This document shows, piece after piece, positions 8,816-18,390 of a stretch of 64,000 nucleotides of DNA (positions are counted from its first letter, which is position 1; each line of letters begins with the position of its first letter). Below the pieces are notes generated by a model. The model saw only the letters and a list, made by a program, of their open reading frames with translations, was not told the DNA's origin and made no database searches. The position numbers were made by a program, and so were the translations under genes. This stretch comes from Bacteroidota bacterium (GTDB lineage: Bacteria > Bacteroidota > Bacteroidia > Chitinophagales > Chitinophagaceae). The stretch lies in the NCBI GenBank assembly GCA_025363385.1, contig JANYEA010000137.1:1-64000 (forward strand), written 5' to 3'.

Positions 8816-8842
8816 AAAAGCCGGAGCATGTCTCCGGCTTTT
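8816..8842 (+). terminator. Intrinsic terminator after the metalloprotease gene
   Basis: AAAAGCCGGAG (8816-8826) pairs perfectly with its complement at 8832-8842 around a five-base loop, 16 bases after the stop codon. The right arm ends in a T-run. Confidence 0.85.
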
Positions 8843-8866
8843 ATATTTCTACCCCATCTTATTTAA

Positions 8867-8874
8867 TACCTTTG
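8867..8874 (+). promoter_or_regulatory. Candidate -7 box of the gene at 8889
   Basis: TACCTTTG matches TAnnTTTG fully and ends 14 bases before the ATG at 8889, just after the terminator of the preceding gene. No TTG is found at the -33 distance. Confidence 0.5.
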
Positions 8875-8888
8875 TTCAAATTCAATTC

Positions 8889-9599
8889 ATGAAGTGGCTA
8901 CTTTTTTCTATAGGATTTTTGTTATGTGTGCAGCTTTCGGCACAAAAAAATAAAGTGGTCATTGGCTATTTACGCGATAGCGTTACACACGCAGCAATTG
9001 TACTGGGAAGTGTTACTAATAATACCACACACGAAACGGTGATGAGTGGAAATACTGGGCGGTTTAAAATTCATATCAAGGAAAGTGAAATTCTTTCTTA
9101 TGCTGCAGTTGGTTACCATTTCGACACGATACAATTTGTGCGCAAACTTGTCTTACAAGATTCAATAGAGATTTATGCATCGCCACTTTCTCACTACCTC
9201 GGCAATGTTACGGTTACTGCAAAGGGTATGAGTGCTTATCAAATGGATAGTATTGAAAGAAGAAACGATCTGTTACACGATATGGTTTCATATAAGAAAT
9301 CCACTTTTGCTTTATCCAATACGGGTGCGGGATTAGGAATAAGTATTGATCGTTTTTCGAAACACGAGAAAAGTAAAAGAAGAGCACTTGATTTTTTTGA
9401 AGCACAGGAAAGAGAAGCATATATCAACTACCGATATTCTGCAAAATTGGTAGAAGAAAGTACCGGATTCAAAGATGAAACACTACGCAACTTCATTCAA
9501 CAAAGTAGACCAAGTTATGATTGGCTTCGAGCCAATACAAGCTCTGAAGATATCCGCTACTATATCAACGATCAGCTAAAGAAGTTTTCGGCAAACTAA
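8889..9599 (+). CDS. Exported protein with carboxypeptidase-regulatory-like domain
   Basis: A 236-residue protein with a signal peptide (MKWLLFSIGFLLCVQLSAQ) followed by a beta-sandwich of the CarboxypepD-regulatory-like type (about 22-105, VVIGYLRDS...SGNTGRFKI), as found at the start of many Bacteroidota surface proteins. Here it stands alone, with a helical, charged C-terminal part and no receptor barrel. The function is unknown. It is likely exported to the periplasm or outer membrane. Its stop lies seven bases from the stop of the convergent permease gene. Confidence 0.8.
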   Translation: MKWLLFSIGFLLCVQLSAQKNKVVIGYLRDSVTHAAIVLGSVTNNTTHETVMSGNTGRFKIHIKESEILSYAAVGYHFDTIQFVRKLVLQDSIEIYASPLSHYLGNVTVTAKGMSAYQMDSIERRNDLLHDMVSYKKSTFALSNTGAGLGISIDRFSKHEKSKRRALDFFEAQEREAYINYRYSAKLVEESTGFKDETLRNFIQQSRPSYDWLRANTSSEDIRYYINDQLKKFSAN

Positions 9600-9606
9600 G
9601 GCTGCA

Positions 9607-10890
9607 TTATTCGTAACGCAATGCATCAATCGGATTAAGCCTGGCAGCTTTCATAGCCGGATAAATACCCGCAGTTAAGCCTACCACAGAACAGATCACA
9701 ATTCCTAATATTACCCAGAACCATGGAATTACGAAGCCGGTTTTTAAGATGATAGAAAACAAATTTCCCACCATAACTCCTAAGAATATTCCGAACAATG
9801 CACCTAGCATGCTAATGATTACGCTTTCGAAAAGAAACTGTTGACGAACATTTCTACTTTTACCGCCAATGGCTTTTATTAAACCCACTTCTTTGGTTCT
9901 TTCATTTACAGCAACTAACATAATATTCATTAACCCGATGGCTGCACCAATTAAAGTAATTAATCCAATGGCACCAGCAGATCCTGTGATACTGCTTAAG
10001 AAACCAATAAATAATTCCGCAAACTTGTCGCTCTTCTCTAAAGCGAAATTATCTTCATCAACAGGCTGTAATTTTCTAACATTACGAAAAACAGAAGTTG
10101 CTTCACCATCTGCTACACTTAATTCATTTACATTCTGCACCATTACACCGAGCATATAGGAAGGACTACCATTTGTAAATCTTCTCAGATTTGAAAAAGA
10201 GGTTACCACCACATCATCCTGACGAAGCATCGCACTAGATCCTTTCTCTTTCAATAATCCAATAACACGATATGGAACACTACCTACCCTAATTATTTTT
10301 TCGATGCATTTTTCAGGCTTATCTCCAAATAATTTACTAGCCACATTTGAACCAAGAATACAAACATTTCTTCCGCTTTGTACATCGAGGTTGTTTATAT
10401 TTCTTCCCAGTATTAAAGTATAGCCATTTACATTCAGGTAATTTTCATCCCCACCCATGATCACAATATTGGGATTGGTTTTCTTTTCTAAATAATGTAT
10501 TTCCATGCCCCCAGGACCACGGCGATATACAGTAGTAACAGCTCCTGGAAAACTAAAAGCAGACTTGAAACTGGTGGCTTCTTCCATCCGGATTGGCTTA
10601 CCCAAGTTCGATTTCTTTTCTTTCTTAGCTCCTTTTTTAGCCTTTGCAAATTCATCTCTATTGCCTCCCCCTCCCATGCGAAAATTGGATTCTTTGAAAC
10701 GAATACTAAAGGAATTCGCACCCATGAACGAGAATGATTCTTTCAAGCTTTGATTCATGGCTTGTATGGCTGTAATAATTCCTATCAATGCCATAATACC
10801 AAAGGCAATAATGGCTACCGTAATGCTGGTTCTCAGCTTGTTGCTTCGAACATTACGCCAGGCTAAACTTAAAGAATCGAGTGTGGTCAT
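9607..10890 (-). CDS. ABC transporter permease, MacB/FtsX type
   Basis: A 427-residue permease: N-terminal membrane helix (about 20-42, SITVAIIAFGIMALIGIITA), a large periplasmic MacB-like domain (about 45-290), then three C-terminal helices of the FtsX domain ending LNPIDALRYE, the usual family terminus. MacB-type permeases work with a separate or fused ATPase to drive mechanical export, for example of peptides or lipoproteins. No ATPase gene is adjacent, so the partner must be encoded elsewhere. The substrate cannot be told from sequence. Confidence 0.9.
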   Translation of the reverse strand: MTTLDSLSLAWRNVRSNKLRTSITVAIIAFGIMALIGIITAIQAMNQSLKESFSFMGANSFSIRFKESNFRMGGGGNRDEFAKAKKGAKKEKKSNLGKPIRMEEATSFKSAFSFPGAVTTVYRRGPGGMEIHYLEKKTNPNIVIMGGDENYLNVNGYTLILGRNINNLDVQSGRNVCILGSNVASKLFGDKPEKCIEKIIRVGSVPYRVIGLLKEKGSSAMLRQDDVVVTSFSNLRRFTNGSPSYMLGVMVQNVNELSVADGEATSVFRNVRKLQPVDEDNFALEKSDKFAELFIGFLSSITGSAGAIGLITLIGAAIGLMNIMLVAVNERTKEVGLIKAIGGKSRNVRQQFLFESVIISMLGALFGIFLGVMVGNLFSIILKTGFVIPWFWVILGIVICSVVGLTAGIYPAMKAARLNPIDALRYE

Positions 10891-10976
10891 GCAGTAATAG
10901 ATTATTCCTTCAATAAATTAAAGGTAATCGAGATTCTGCGATTGAAAGAAACTGCACTGATAAATATGAAGAGCGG

Positions 10977-12374
10977 TTAAAAATAGAAATAATTGAGCAA
11001 TACAGAGGGTAGCACTCCAATTAAAACGATTAAAGCCGCAACAAAAACCAATCCCGCTTTAAATCCAGCCGTGATTTCTGTGGTTTCTGCAACCCCCTCT
11101 TTGAAGTACATGGCCTGAATTACCCTGAAATAATAATACACACTTACTGCTGCAAAAAGAACCGCCACAATAACTAGCCAAAGGCCAGTTCCGGTTTTAA
11201 CCACACTTGCCAACATATAATATTTGGCAAAAAAACCTGCAGTCAATGGTATCCCAGATAGAGACAATAAACAAATAGTAGTGGTTAAGGCTAGTACAGG
11301 TTCTGTTTTAGCCAATCCGTTAAAACCATCTAGTGTATAATCCTTCATTTTTATTAACACAGCAAAAATGCCAATGGTAGCTAAGCTATAAGCCGCAGCA
11401 TATAATAAGATCCCCTCTTTTGCAATGTCACTAGCAGAATAAAGTGCAAACAGCATAAAGCCAGCCTGAGCAATACTCGAATACGCCAGCATACGTTTTA
11501 CACTCTGCTGAAATACAGCTGTTATATTTCCAATTAATAATGTAGCTATGATTACAAATGACAATAAGATTTTCCAGGTTGGTCCAAGTATGGCAGACTG
11601 ACCTTCCAATAAACGAATGAAAGCAAAGAAACCCGCTACTTTAACAATAGTAGCCATAAAAGAAGTAAACACACTTGGTGCTCCGTCGTATACGTCGGGT
11701 GTCCAGAAATGAAAAGGTGCTGCCGATACCTTAAAACACATTGCCACAAATAATAGAAGTACCCCAGCAATTTCAAGATATGATGCCCTTGGTACTGAAG
11801 TGCCCCCAGTTGGTGTTGATATGATGGATGGAGATGAGATCCCAAAAGAACCAGTTGCCCCATAGATCAAAGCAATACCCATTAACATGATTCCTGCTGT
11901 AAATGCACCCATTAAAAAATATTTAAGGGATGCTTCATTACTTTTTAAATTTCGTTTATCTGAACCTGTTAATATGTATAATGGGATTGATAAAATTTCA
12001 ATACCTAAGAATAACATCAATAAGCTATTGAATCCGCATAAAATACTTACTCCACACAAAACAAAAAATATGAGCGCAAAATATTCAGCCGGATAATTAC
12101 CCGCATTTTCGATATCTTTTCCACTTAAAATTACATAGATCAAAGTGGCTGTGATGGCAATAGTATTAAAGAATAAACCAAATTTTTGGAATCGAAGCAG
12201 TTCATGACTGTTTACTACAACAGTATATACCCCATAGGTTTGAAATAAGTTTGCAATCAGCAGCAACAATAAGCCGCCAATAGCTATATACTTCAAAGTT
12301 GATTTATTCTTAAGTAAGATGCCACTAAACATCATTACTACACCTAGTAAAGCCGAAACTATAATTGCGTTCAT
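10977..12374 (-). CDS. nuoN: NADH-quinone oxidoreductase subunit N
   Basis: Last gene of the complex I operon, 465 residues and about 14 membrane helices. NuoN is one of three antiporter-like proton-pumping subunits of the membrane arm. Family marks include the helix with MCFKVSAAPFHFWTPDVYDG (Lys in the proton path) and SSIAQAGFMLF. The order nuoL-nuoM-nuoN is canonical, and the gap to nuoM is 41 bases. Nothing is missing in length or key residues as far as can be judged by eye. Confidence 0.96.
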   Translation of the reverse strand: MNAIIVSALLGVVMMFSGILLKNKSTLKYIAIGGLLLLLIANLFQTYGVYTVVVNSHELLRFQKFGLFFNTIAITATLIYVILSGKDIENAGNYPAEYFALIFFVLCGVSILCGFNSLLMLFLGIEILSIPLYILTGSDKRNLKSNEASLKYFLMGAFTAGIMLMGIALIYGATGSFGISSPSIISTPTGGTSVPRASYLEIAGVLLLFVAMCFKVSAAPFHFWTPDVYDGAPSVFTSFMATIVKVAGFFAFIRLLEGQSAILGPTWKILLSFVIIATLLIGNITAVFQQSVKRMLAYSSIAQAGFMLFALYSASDIAKEGILLYAAAYSLATIGIFAVLIKMKDYTLDGFNGLAKTEPVLALTTTICLLSLSGIPLTAGFFAKYYMLASVVKTGTGLWLVIVAVLFAAVSVYYYFRVIQAMYFKEGVAETTEITAGFKAGLVFVAALIVLIGVLPSVLLNYFYF

Positions 12375-12415
12375 AATTACTTATCTTATAAACCTCTTTC
12401 AAGGTCTGTGTTCAA

Positions 12416-13843
12416 TTAACGGTTAGCGAATATTGCACTTACGGTATCTTTTGTTAAATCAATCATTGGTTGAGGATATACACCCATCACCAAAACGAGC
12501 AATACCAGAATGCCCAATACCCATTGTACATTTCCACTTACTTCTACAGCATGTTCCGTTTTTTCAACTGTATTGCCAAAGAATATTTTCTGAATCATAT
12601 TCAACGTATATACTGCTGCTAGAATAATACTGATACCTGCAACGGTTGCGATCCATCCATTAAACTGGAATAGTCCGTTAAACATTAGAAACTCACCCAC
12701 AAATGCATTGGTTAATGGTAAAGCCACATTTGCTAATGCCATGATCACAAATAAAATAGCCAAAACTGGCGCTTTCTGTGCAAGTCCTCCTAATTCGCTA
12801 AACTTACGTGTTCCCAATTGTTGTTCAATTACATCAGCAACAATCCATAACCCGATCACGTTGATGCCGTGGTTAAACATCTGAATCATTACTCCTTCTA
12901 ACCCAATTTGATTTTGTACAAAGATCGCAGCACACATTAAACCGATATGCGCAATAGAAGAGTAAGCAATCAATCGCTTGATATCATCCTGACGAATTGC
13001 AATCAATGATGCATAGATCATACCAATCACCGATAATACAACCACAAACATACTATGTGCTTGAAATCCCTGAGGAACCATTGGAAGCAACCAGTGAATC
13101 ACTGCAAATATTCCCATCTTCACCATCACGCCACTCAATATCATAGTTACTGCAGTTGGCGATTGCTCATAGGCATCTGGTTGCCAGGTATGAAAAGGAA
13201 AAATAGGCATCTTAATAGCGAAGGCTATAAAAAATAATGCGAAAACTCCGTTCTGAGCGTGTGCTGGTAAATTAGCGTGGTAAAAACTCTGCATAGCAAA
13301 TGAATGATCTGCTGTTTGAGAATATACATACAATAAACCAACCAACATTAATAGAGAACCGATGAAAGTATATACAAAGAATTTAAACGTAACTGCAATT
13401 CTCTTTTCGCCACCCCAAATAGAACAAAGAAAATAAACCGGGATCAATGCCAATTCCCAGAAAAAATAAAACAATAAAGCATCAGATGCTAAGAATACTC
13501 CCAATAATCCGGCTTGCGTTAATAACATCAAACCATAGAATGAAGATGACTTTGGATACACATTTTTATAGGTTGCTGCAAAAACTACCGGAAAAGAAAT
13601 GGCAGTTAGAAGACTGAGCATTTTACTCATACCGTCTTGCAATAAACTAAATCTGCTACCCAACCCTGGTAACCATGCTGCATCATAGGTTAAAGCACCT
13701 TTCGTAAAAACAGCCATTAGCGACAATACCAATGTAGCCAATGAAGATGCAAGGGCAAGTGCCTTGGATGCTGGGGAATCTTTTAGCAGAAAAACTGCTA
13801 AACCGCTCAACAAAGGAATCAATATCAGTAAAAGAGGAATCAT
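12416..13843 (-). CDS. nuoM: NADH-quinone oxidoreductase subunit M
   Basis: A 475-residue antiporter-like proton-pumping subunit of the complex I membrane arm. Diagnostic stretches are FFWELALIPVYFLCSIWGG (with the conserved Glu), AFAIKMPIFPFHTWQPDAYE and LIAYSSIAHIGLM. It is about the usual length and sits between nuoL and nuoN, 22 bases from nuoL. The ATG at 13843 starts directly at the first membrane helix, as in homologues. Confidence 0.97.
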   Translation of the reverse strand: MIPLLLILIPLLSGLAVFLLKDSPASKALALASSLATLVLSLMAVFTKGALTYDAAWLPGLGSRFSLLQDGMSKMLSLLTAISFPVVFAATYKNVYPKSSSFYGLMLLTQAGLLGVFLASDALLFYFFWELALIPVYFLCSIWGGEKRIAVTFKFFVYTFIGSLLMLVGLLYVYSQTADHSFAMQSFYHANLPAHAQNGVFALFFIAFAIKMPIFPFHTWQPDAYEQSPTAVTMILSGVMVKMGIFAVIHWLLPMVPQGFQAHSMFVVVLSVIGMIYASLIAIRQDDIKRLIAYSSIAHIGLMCAAIFVQNQIGLEGVMIQMFNHGINVIGLWIVADVIEQQLGTRKFSELGGLAQKAPVLAILFVIMALANVALPLTNAFVGEFLMFNGLFQFNGWIATVAGISIILAAVYTLNMIQKIFFGNTVEKTEHAVEVSGNVQWVLGILVLLVLVMGVYPQPMIDLTKDTVSAIFANR

Positions 13844-13865
13844 ATATTTTCTTTAACGCCTAGGC

Positions 13866-15791
13866 CTAGTTAAATAATCGGTTCAAATAATATACAATGG
13901 TGATATCATTAAACCAAACCAATACAAATACAACGATTGCTAAAACCATGATCAGTAAGTAGTTTCCTACTTGTCCGCTTTGAAGTAAACGCAATTGTCT
14001 AGAACCATAACCCACTAATCTACCTACCCCGTTTACCGCACCATCAATAACATACTTTTCAACAAAATTTTTAAAAAAACCTGCCACTGCATTCAAGGGA
14101 TTTACTATCACGGCATCGTACAATTCATCTACATACCATTTATTTTCTAAAATAACTCCCAAGCCAGTACTCTCTTCTGTGATAGGCTGATATTTTTTAT
14201 AACTATTGATAGCATAAATAATTACCACCACAATTAATGCAGTAGATCCTATTAAATACATCCACTCTTGCGAAGTTTCTAAATGATGCTTATCAGCAAT
14301 CGCAGTTGAAGAAGCAAAAATGGGAGCAAGAAAATGTTCTAAACTATGGGCATCTTTTGCAAACAGTTCAGGAATTCCTACCCAACCCCCAATTACCGAT
14401 AAAATAGCTAGCACTATTAAAGGAATGGTCATTGCAGAAGGACTCTCATGCAAATGATGTTCTTGTTCATTAGTACCTCTGAATCCTCCTAAGAAGGTAA
14501 GAGAATACAAACGGAACATATAAAAAGCAGTCATTAAAGCTCCGCCCAATCCTAAATAATAATAGATCGGATTTTTAGCAAGTGCTGCCATTAGAATTTC
14601 ATCTTTTGAAAAGAAACCAGAAAACGGCGGAATACCGGCAATTGCCAAACAGGCTAATAAGAATGTAATATGCGTAATTGGCATATACTTTTTTAGTCCG
14701 CCCATTTTACGAATATCCTGCTCATGATGCATGGCATGTATTACAGAACCTGCACCTAAAAACAGAAGGGCTTTGAAAAATGCATGGGTAATTACGTGAA
14801 AAACAGCACCCGTATAAGCTCCCACACCTAGACCAAGAAACATATAACCTAACTGACTCACTGTAGAATAAGCCAATACTTTTTTAATGTCGTTTTGTTT
14901 GATCGCAATGGTTGCTGCAAATATGGCTGTAGCCAATCCTACCATTGCCACTAAAGATTGCGTGCCCGGGGCCATGGTATACAAAATATTGCTTCGTGCA
15001 ATCATATAAATTCCGGCAGTAACCATGGTGGCAGCATGTATCAAAGCAGAGACTGGTGTTGGACCGGCCATTGCATCTGGCAACCAGGTATATAATGGAA
15101 TCTGTGCACTCTTACCCATAGCACCTATAAAAAGTAAGGCAGTAATGGCGGTAATATCAAAAGAAGATAATTGTGCAACTTGAGAAAACACATCTGAATA
15201 AGTAGCTGTACCTAATTTAAAAATTAACCAAAAAACGGCTAATAAAAAACCAAGATCGCCAATACGGTTCATTACAAACGCTTTTTTAGCAGCGTAGTTA
15301 TAATTATTATTTTTAAACCAGAATCCTATCAGTAAATAAGAACACAAACCAACACCTTCCCAACCAATAAACATAATTACATAGTTCGCTCCCAACACCA
15401 ATAATAACATAGAGAACACAAACAAATTCAAGTAGGCAAAATATCTACCAAAATGCTGAGGTTCTTCCTCATGCATATATGCAGTTGAGTAAAGGTGAAT
15501 CAAGAAACCAACTCCTGTAATGATCAGTAAAAAGAGCACAGATAGCTGATCAACCTGAAAGGCAAATGGAATAATCAAACCCTTTATCGAAATAAAATTA
15601 AAGAGGGTTATCACAGAAACCCCATTTGCTTTTACATCAAAGAATACTAAAAGGCTTACAATAAAGGAAGCCAAAATAGTGCCGCTGCCAATAATGCCGA
15701 TCAAAGATTTCGACAATGATTTCCTTCCCAATCCATTGATCAGAAAACCCAGCAGGGGAAATAGCGGAATTAAATAAACAAGTTTACTCAT
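13866..15791 (-). CDS. nuoL: NADH-quinone oxidoreductase subunit L
   Basis: The largest antiporter-like complex I subunit, 641 residues, with the lateral helix region at its C-terminus. Recognisable blocks are FIGWEGVGLCSYLLIGFW, GKSAQIPLYTWLPDAMAGPTPVSALIHAATMV split over two helices, and KKVLAYSTVSQLGYMF. It lies 51 bases after nuoK and 22 bases before nuoM in the same transcript. It provides one proton channel and the long arm clamping NuoM and NuoN. Confidence 0.97.
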   Translation of the reverse strand: MSKLVYLIPLFPLLGFLINGLGRKSLSKSLIGIIGSGTILASFIVSLLVFFDVKANGVSVITLFNFISIKGLIIPFAFQVDQLSVLFLLIITGVGFLIHLYSTAYMHEEEPQHFGRYFAYLNLFVFSMLLLVLGANYVIMFIGWEGVGLCSYLLIGFWFKNNNYNYAAKKAFVMNRIGDLGFLLAVFWLIFKLGTATYSDVFSQVAQLSSFDITAITALLFIGAMGKSAQIPLYTWLPDAMAGPTPVSALIHAATMVTAGIYMIARSNILYTMAPGTQSLVAMVGLATAIFAATIAIKQNDIKKVLAYSTVSQLGYMFLGLGVGAYTGAVFHVITHAFFKALLFLGAGSVIHAMHHEQDIRKMGGLKKYMPITHITFLLACLAIAGIPPFSGFFSKDEILMAALAKNPIYYYLGLGGALMTAFYMFRLYSLTFLGGFRGTNEQEHHLHESPSAMTIPLIVLAILSVIGGWVGIPELFAKDAHSLEHFLAPIFASSTAIADKHHLETSQEWMYLIGSTALIVVVIIYAINSYKKYQPITEESTGLGVILENKWYVDELYDAVIVNPLNAVAGFFKNFVEKYVIDGAVNGVGRLVGYGSRQLRLLQSGQVGNYLLIMVLAIVVFVLVWFNDITIVYYLNRLFN

Positions 15792-15842
15792 AATCTACTG
15801 AAAGCCTGAAATACACTACAAAAGAGCGTGTACAACAGTATT

Positions 15843-16178
15843 TTAATTTTTCAATCTGTTCAAAAAGTTAATATCTACCGAATGGGTATTTCTAAATAAC
15901 ATTACTATAATGGCGAGCCCTACACTTACCTCTGCCGCGGCAACTACCATTATAAAGAATACAAATAACTGACCATCGGATCCAACTGTAGAAGCTTTAT
16001 CAGAAATGCTTGCTGCTGCTAGGTGCATTTTTGAAAATGCAACCAGCAATAAGTTAACTGCATTAAACATTAACTCGATACACATAAAAACAATGATCAC
16101 ATTGCGACGTGTAAGTGCACCTATGATGCCGATGCTAAATAAAGCTAAACAGAGATAGATATAATATTGTATTGGCAT
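15843..16178 (-). CDS. nuoK: NADH-quinone oxidoreductase subunit K
   Basis: A 111-residue, three-helix complex I subunit homologous to MrpC. It carries the conserved glutamate in [15 protein letters not shown] and a second acidic residue in [16 protein letters not shown], both part of the proton path. It follows nuoJ by 18 bases. Length and motifs are typical of the family. Confidence 0.96.
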   Translation of the reverse strand: MPIQYYIYLCLALFSIGIIGALTRRNVIIVFMCIELMFNAVNLLLVAFSKMHLAAASISDKASTVGSDGQLFVFFIMVVAAAEVSVGLAIIVMLFRNTHSVDINFLNRLKN

Positions 16179-16196
16179 AAACTAATTTGATCTTGA

Positions 16197-16700
16197 TTAA
16201 TCTTTTTTACCCATAACGATGGCTCCCACCATCGCACTCAAAAACAATACACTTGTTATTTCAAATGGTACCACATAATCATTGAATAAAACCCTTCCTA
16301 AATTTTTAATCAACCCGATATCTCCACTAGTTGTCATGGCCACTTTTGATTTTAAATCCAGCGACTGACGCACCAATGAAACTAACACCATCAGGAAGCA
16401 TCCACCAGAAATAACACCAGCAAGCTTCATCCAAAGATTTTTTTGTGGTTCGTTTTGTTGATTTAAGTTCATCAACATAATTACAAATAAGAAAAGTACC
16501 ATGATGGCCCCTGCATACACTATAATATTAACGATGGCAAGAAATTGCGCATTCAATAAAATATAATGCCCAGAGATAGCAAAGAAGGTTACTACCAACC
16601 ACAGAACACTGTGAACGGGGTTCTTGCTGATCAATACCATGCTGGCACTAAACAAGGCCAACGCACTTAAAAAAAAGAATAATATTTCTGTAGTACTCAT
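16197..16700 (-). CDS. nuoJ: NADH-quinone oxidoreductase subunit J
   Basis: A 167-residue complex I membrane subunit with five predicted helices. The family mark is the helix NIIVYAGAIMVLFLFVIMLM, with the pi-bulge region near the Tyr. It lies between nuoI (51 bases upstream) and nuoK. The C-terminus ends LFLSAMVGAIVMGKKD, as in homologues whose last helix stops at a short basic tail. Confidence 0.95.
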   Translation of the reverse strand: MSTTEILFFFLSALALFSASMVLISKNPVHSVLWLVVTFFAISGHYILLNAQFLAIVNIIVYAGAIMVLFLFVIMLMNLNQQNEPQKNLWMKLAGVISGGCFLMVLVSLVRQSLDLKSKVAMTTSGDIGLIKNLGRVLFNDYVVPFEITSVLFLSAMVGAIVMGKKD

Positions 16701-16751
16701 TGTTGCTATAATTAGTAGTTGATCTGAAAACCAACCAGTAATTGTTAATTA

Positions 16752-17294
16752 TTAATTATTCCTAGATGGCCCTTTTGCTTTTGCAAAACCCTCTGGATCA
16801 GTTAATGGATTTGGTATTACTAAATCTTCTTTACCATAAATAAATCCTTGACGGGAATAATTTGCAGGTGCAAATGTTTCGCTCAAGAAAATAGCTTCCT
16901 TAGGGCAAGCCTCTTCACATAAGCCACAAAAAATACAACGGAGCATATTGATCTCATACTTCGCAGCATATTTTTCTTCGCGATACAAATTCTCTTCTCC
17001 TGGTAAACGTTCAGCTCCTTCCATGGTAATGGCTTCTGCCGGACATGCAACAGCACACAAACCACAGGCGGTGCATCTTTCTCTTCCTTGCTCGTCTCTG
17101 TTCAAAACGTGTAAGCCACGAAACACCGGACTAAATTCGCGCGTTTTTTCCGGATAACGTATCGTGGGTTGTTTCTTGAACATATGGCTGAAAGTAATGG
17201 ACATACCTTTAAAAATACTAGGTATGTACAAGCGTTCGATGAATGTCATCGGCTTGCGGTTTACTTCTTTTACTCTATTTGTTAATGCCTCCAT
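16752..17294 (-). CDS. nuoI: NADH-quinone oxidoreductase subunit I
   Basis: A 180-residue ferredoxin-like subunit that carries clusters N6a and N6b of the electron wire in complex I. Two 8Fe-ferredoxin motifs are intact: Cys74, 77, 80, 84 (CTACGLCAVACP) and Cys120, 123, 126, 130 (CIFCGLCEEACP). The N-terminal helix (about 20-45) anchors it to the membrane arm. It lies 36 bases after nuoH. All eight cluster ligands are present. Confidence 0.97.
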   Translation of the reverse strand: MEALTNRVKEVNRKPMTFIERLYIPSIFKGMSITFSHMFKKQPTIRYPEKTREFSPVFRGLHVLNRDEQGRERCTACGLCAVACPAEAITMEGAERLPGEENLYREEKYAAKYEINMLRCIFCGLCEEACPKEAIFLSETFAPANYSRQGFIYGKEDLVIPNPLTDPEGFAKAKGPSRNN

Positions 17295-17330
17295 GTAATT
17301 GAACTCTTTGCTTTCAAAATATTTTTAAAT

Positions 17331-18377
17331 CTATCCGAAATATAAAATCCATGCTCCTGTTGCCAACATATTAGCCAGTGCCAGTGGAATCAAACTTTTC
17401 CAACCCAGGTTCATCAATTGATCATAACGAAAACGAGGAATTGTCCAACGGATCCACATGAATATGAAAATGAAAATCACGATTTTAATAAGTAATGCAC
17501 CTACACCAACTAGTGCTGCAATATTTTGTGGCAATACTTTTTCGTCGAAGAAAGGAATATCAAAACCACCAAAATAAAGAGACGCCATAATAGCGCTACT
17601 CATGATCATATTGATATACTCAGAGAAAAGATAGAAACCTAATTTCATGGAAGAATATTCCTGATGGTATCCAAAATTTAATTCATTTTCCGCTTCCGGT
17701 AAATCGAAAGGTGTTCTATTACATTCTGCCATCGCACAAATGAAAAACAACAAAAATCCCAATGGCTGATACGCAATATTCCATAAATGACCTGGCGCCA
17801 TTTGTTGGACTACAATTTCTCTAAGGCTCAAAGTATTTGTAGTCATCAACAAAGCAATCAATGCGATTCCCATTGCCAACTCATAACTAATAGCCTGTGA
17901 TGCACCACGTAGTGCAGCCATCAAAGAGAATTTATTATTTGAAGCCCATCCGCCGATCATAATTCCGTAAACACCAAGACTCACAACACCGAACACATAT
18001 AAAATGCCAATATTGATATCTGCGATTTGTAAATTAATTTCTCTGCCAAATAAATGAACAGTGCTACCCCAGGGAATTACTGCACATGTCATTAAAGCAG
18101 CAGTCATTGCTAAACCCGGACCCAATATGAACAAGGCTTTATTGGAAGAATTTGGAATGATCTCTTCCTTCATAATCAATTTCAATCCATCCGCCAGAGG
18201 TTGGAATAGACCAAAAGGACCAGCTCTTTCCGGACCTGGCCGATCTTGCAAAATAGCAGCCACTTTTCGTTCTGCAAATGTGGTATAAAGTGCAATTCCC
18301 AGGCTCGCAAAAACGATGATGACGATCAACACCAGTTTTTCGAGTACTAACAACATATCTAAAGAAAGTAATGTCAT
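17331..18377 (-). CDS. nuoH: NADH-quinone oxidoreductase subunit H
   Basis: A 348-residue complex I subunit with about eight or nine helices that forms much of the quinone tunnel at the junction of the arms. Conserved stretches include AERKVAAILQDRPGPERAGP, MAECNRTPFDLPEAENELNF and MWIRWTIPRFRYDQLM. The start lies 13 bases after the nuoG stop. Length and motifs are standard. Confidence 0.97.
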   Translation of the reverse strand: MTLLSLDMLLVLEKLVLIVIIVFASLGIALYTTFAERKVAAILQDRPGPERAGPFGLFQPLADGLKLIMKEEIIPNSSNKALFILGPGLAMTAALMTCAVIPWGSTVHLFGREINLQIADINIGILYVFGVVSLGVYGIMIGGWASNNKFSLMAALRGASQAISYELAMGIALIALLMTTNTLSLREIVVQQMAPGHLWNIAYQPLGFLLFFICAMAECNRTPFDLPEAENELNFGYHQEYSSMKLGFYLFSEYINMIMSSAIMASLYFGGFDIPFFDEKVLPQNIAALVGVGALLIKIVIFIFIFMWIRWTIPRFRYDQLMNLGWKSLIPLALANMLATGAWILYFG

Positions 18378-18390
18378 GATCTATAAACAA

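Noticed and set aside
16701-16751. Operon break inside the nuo cluster
   Set aside because: The gap before nuoJ is only 51 bases with no hairpin or promoter box; the 103-base gap between nuoA and nuoB likewise shows no terminator.
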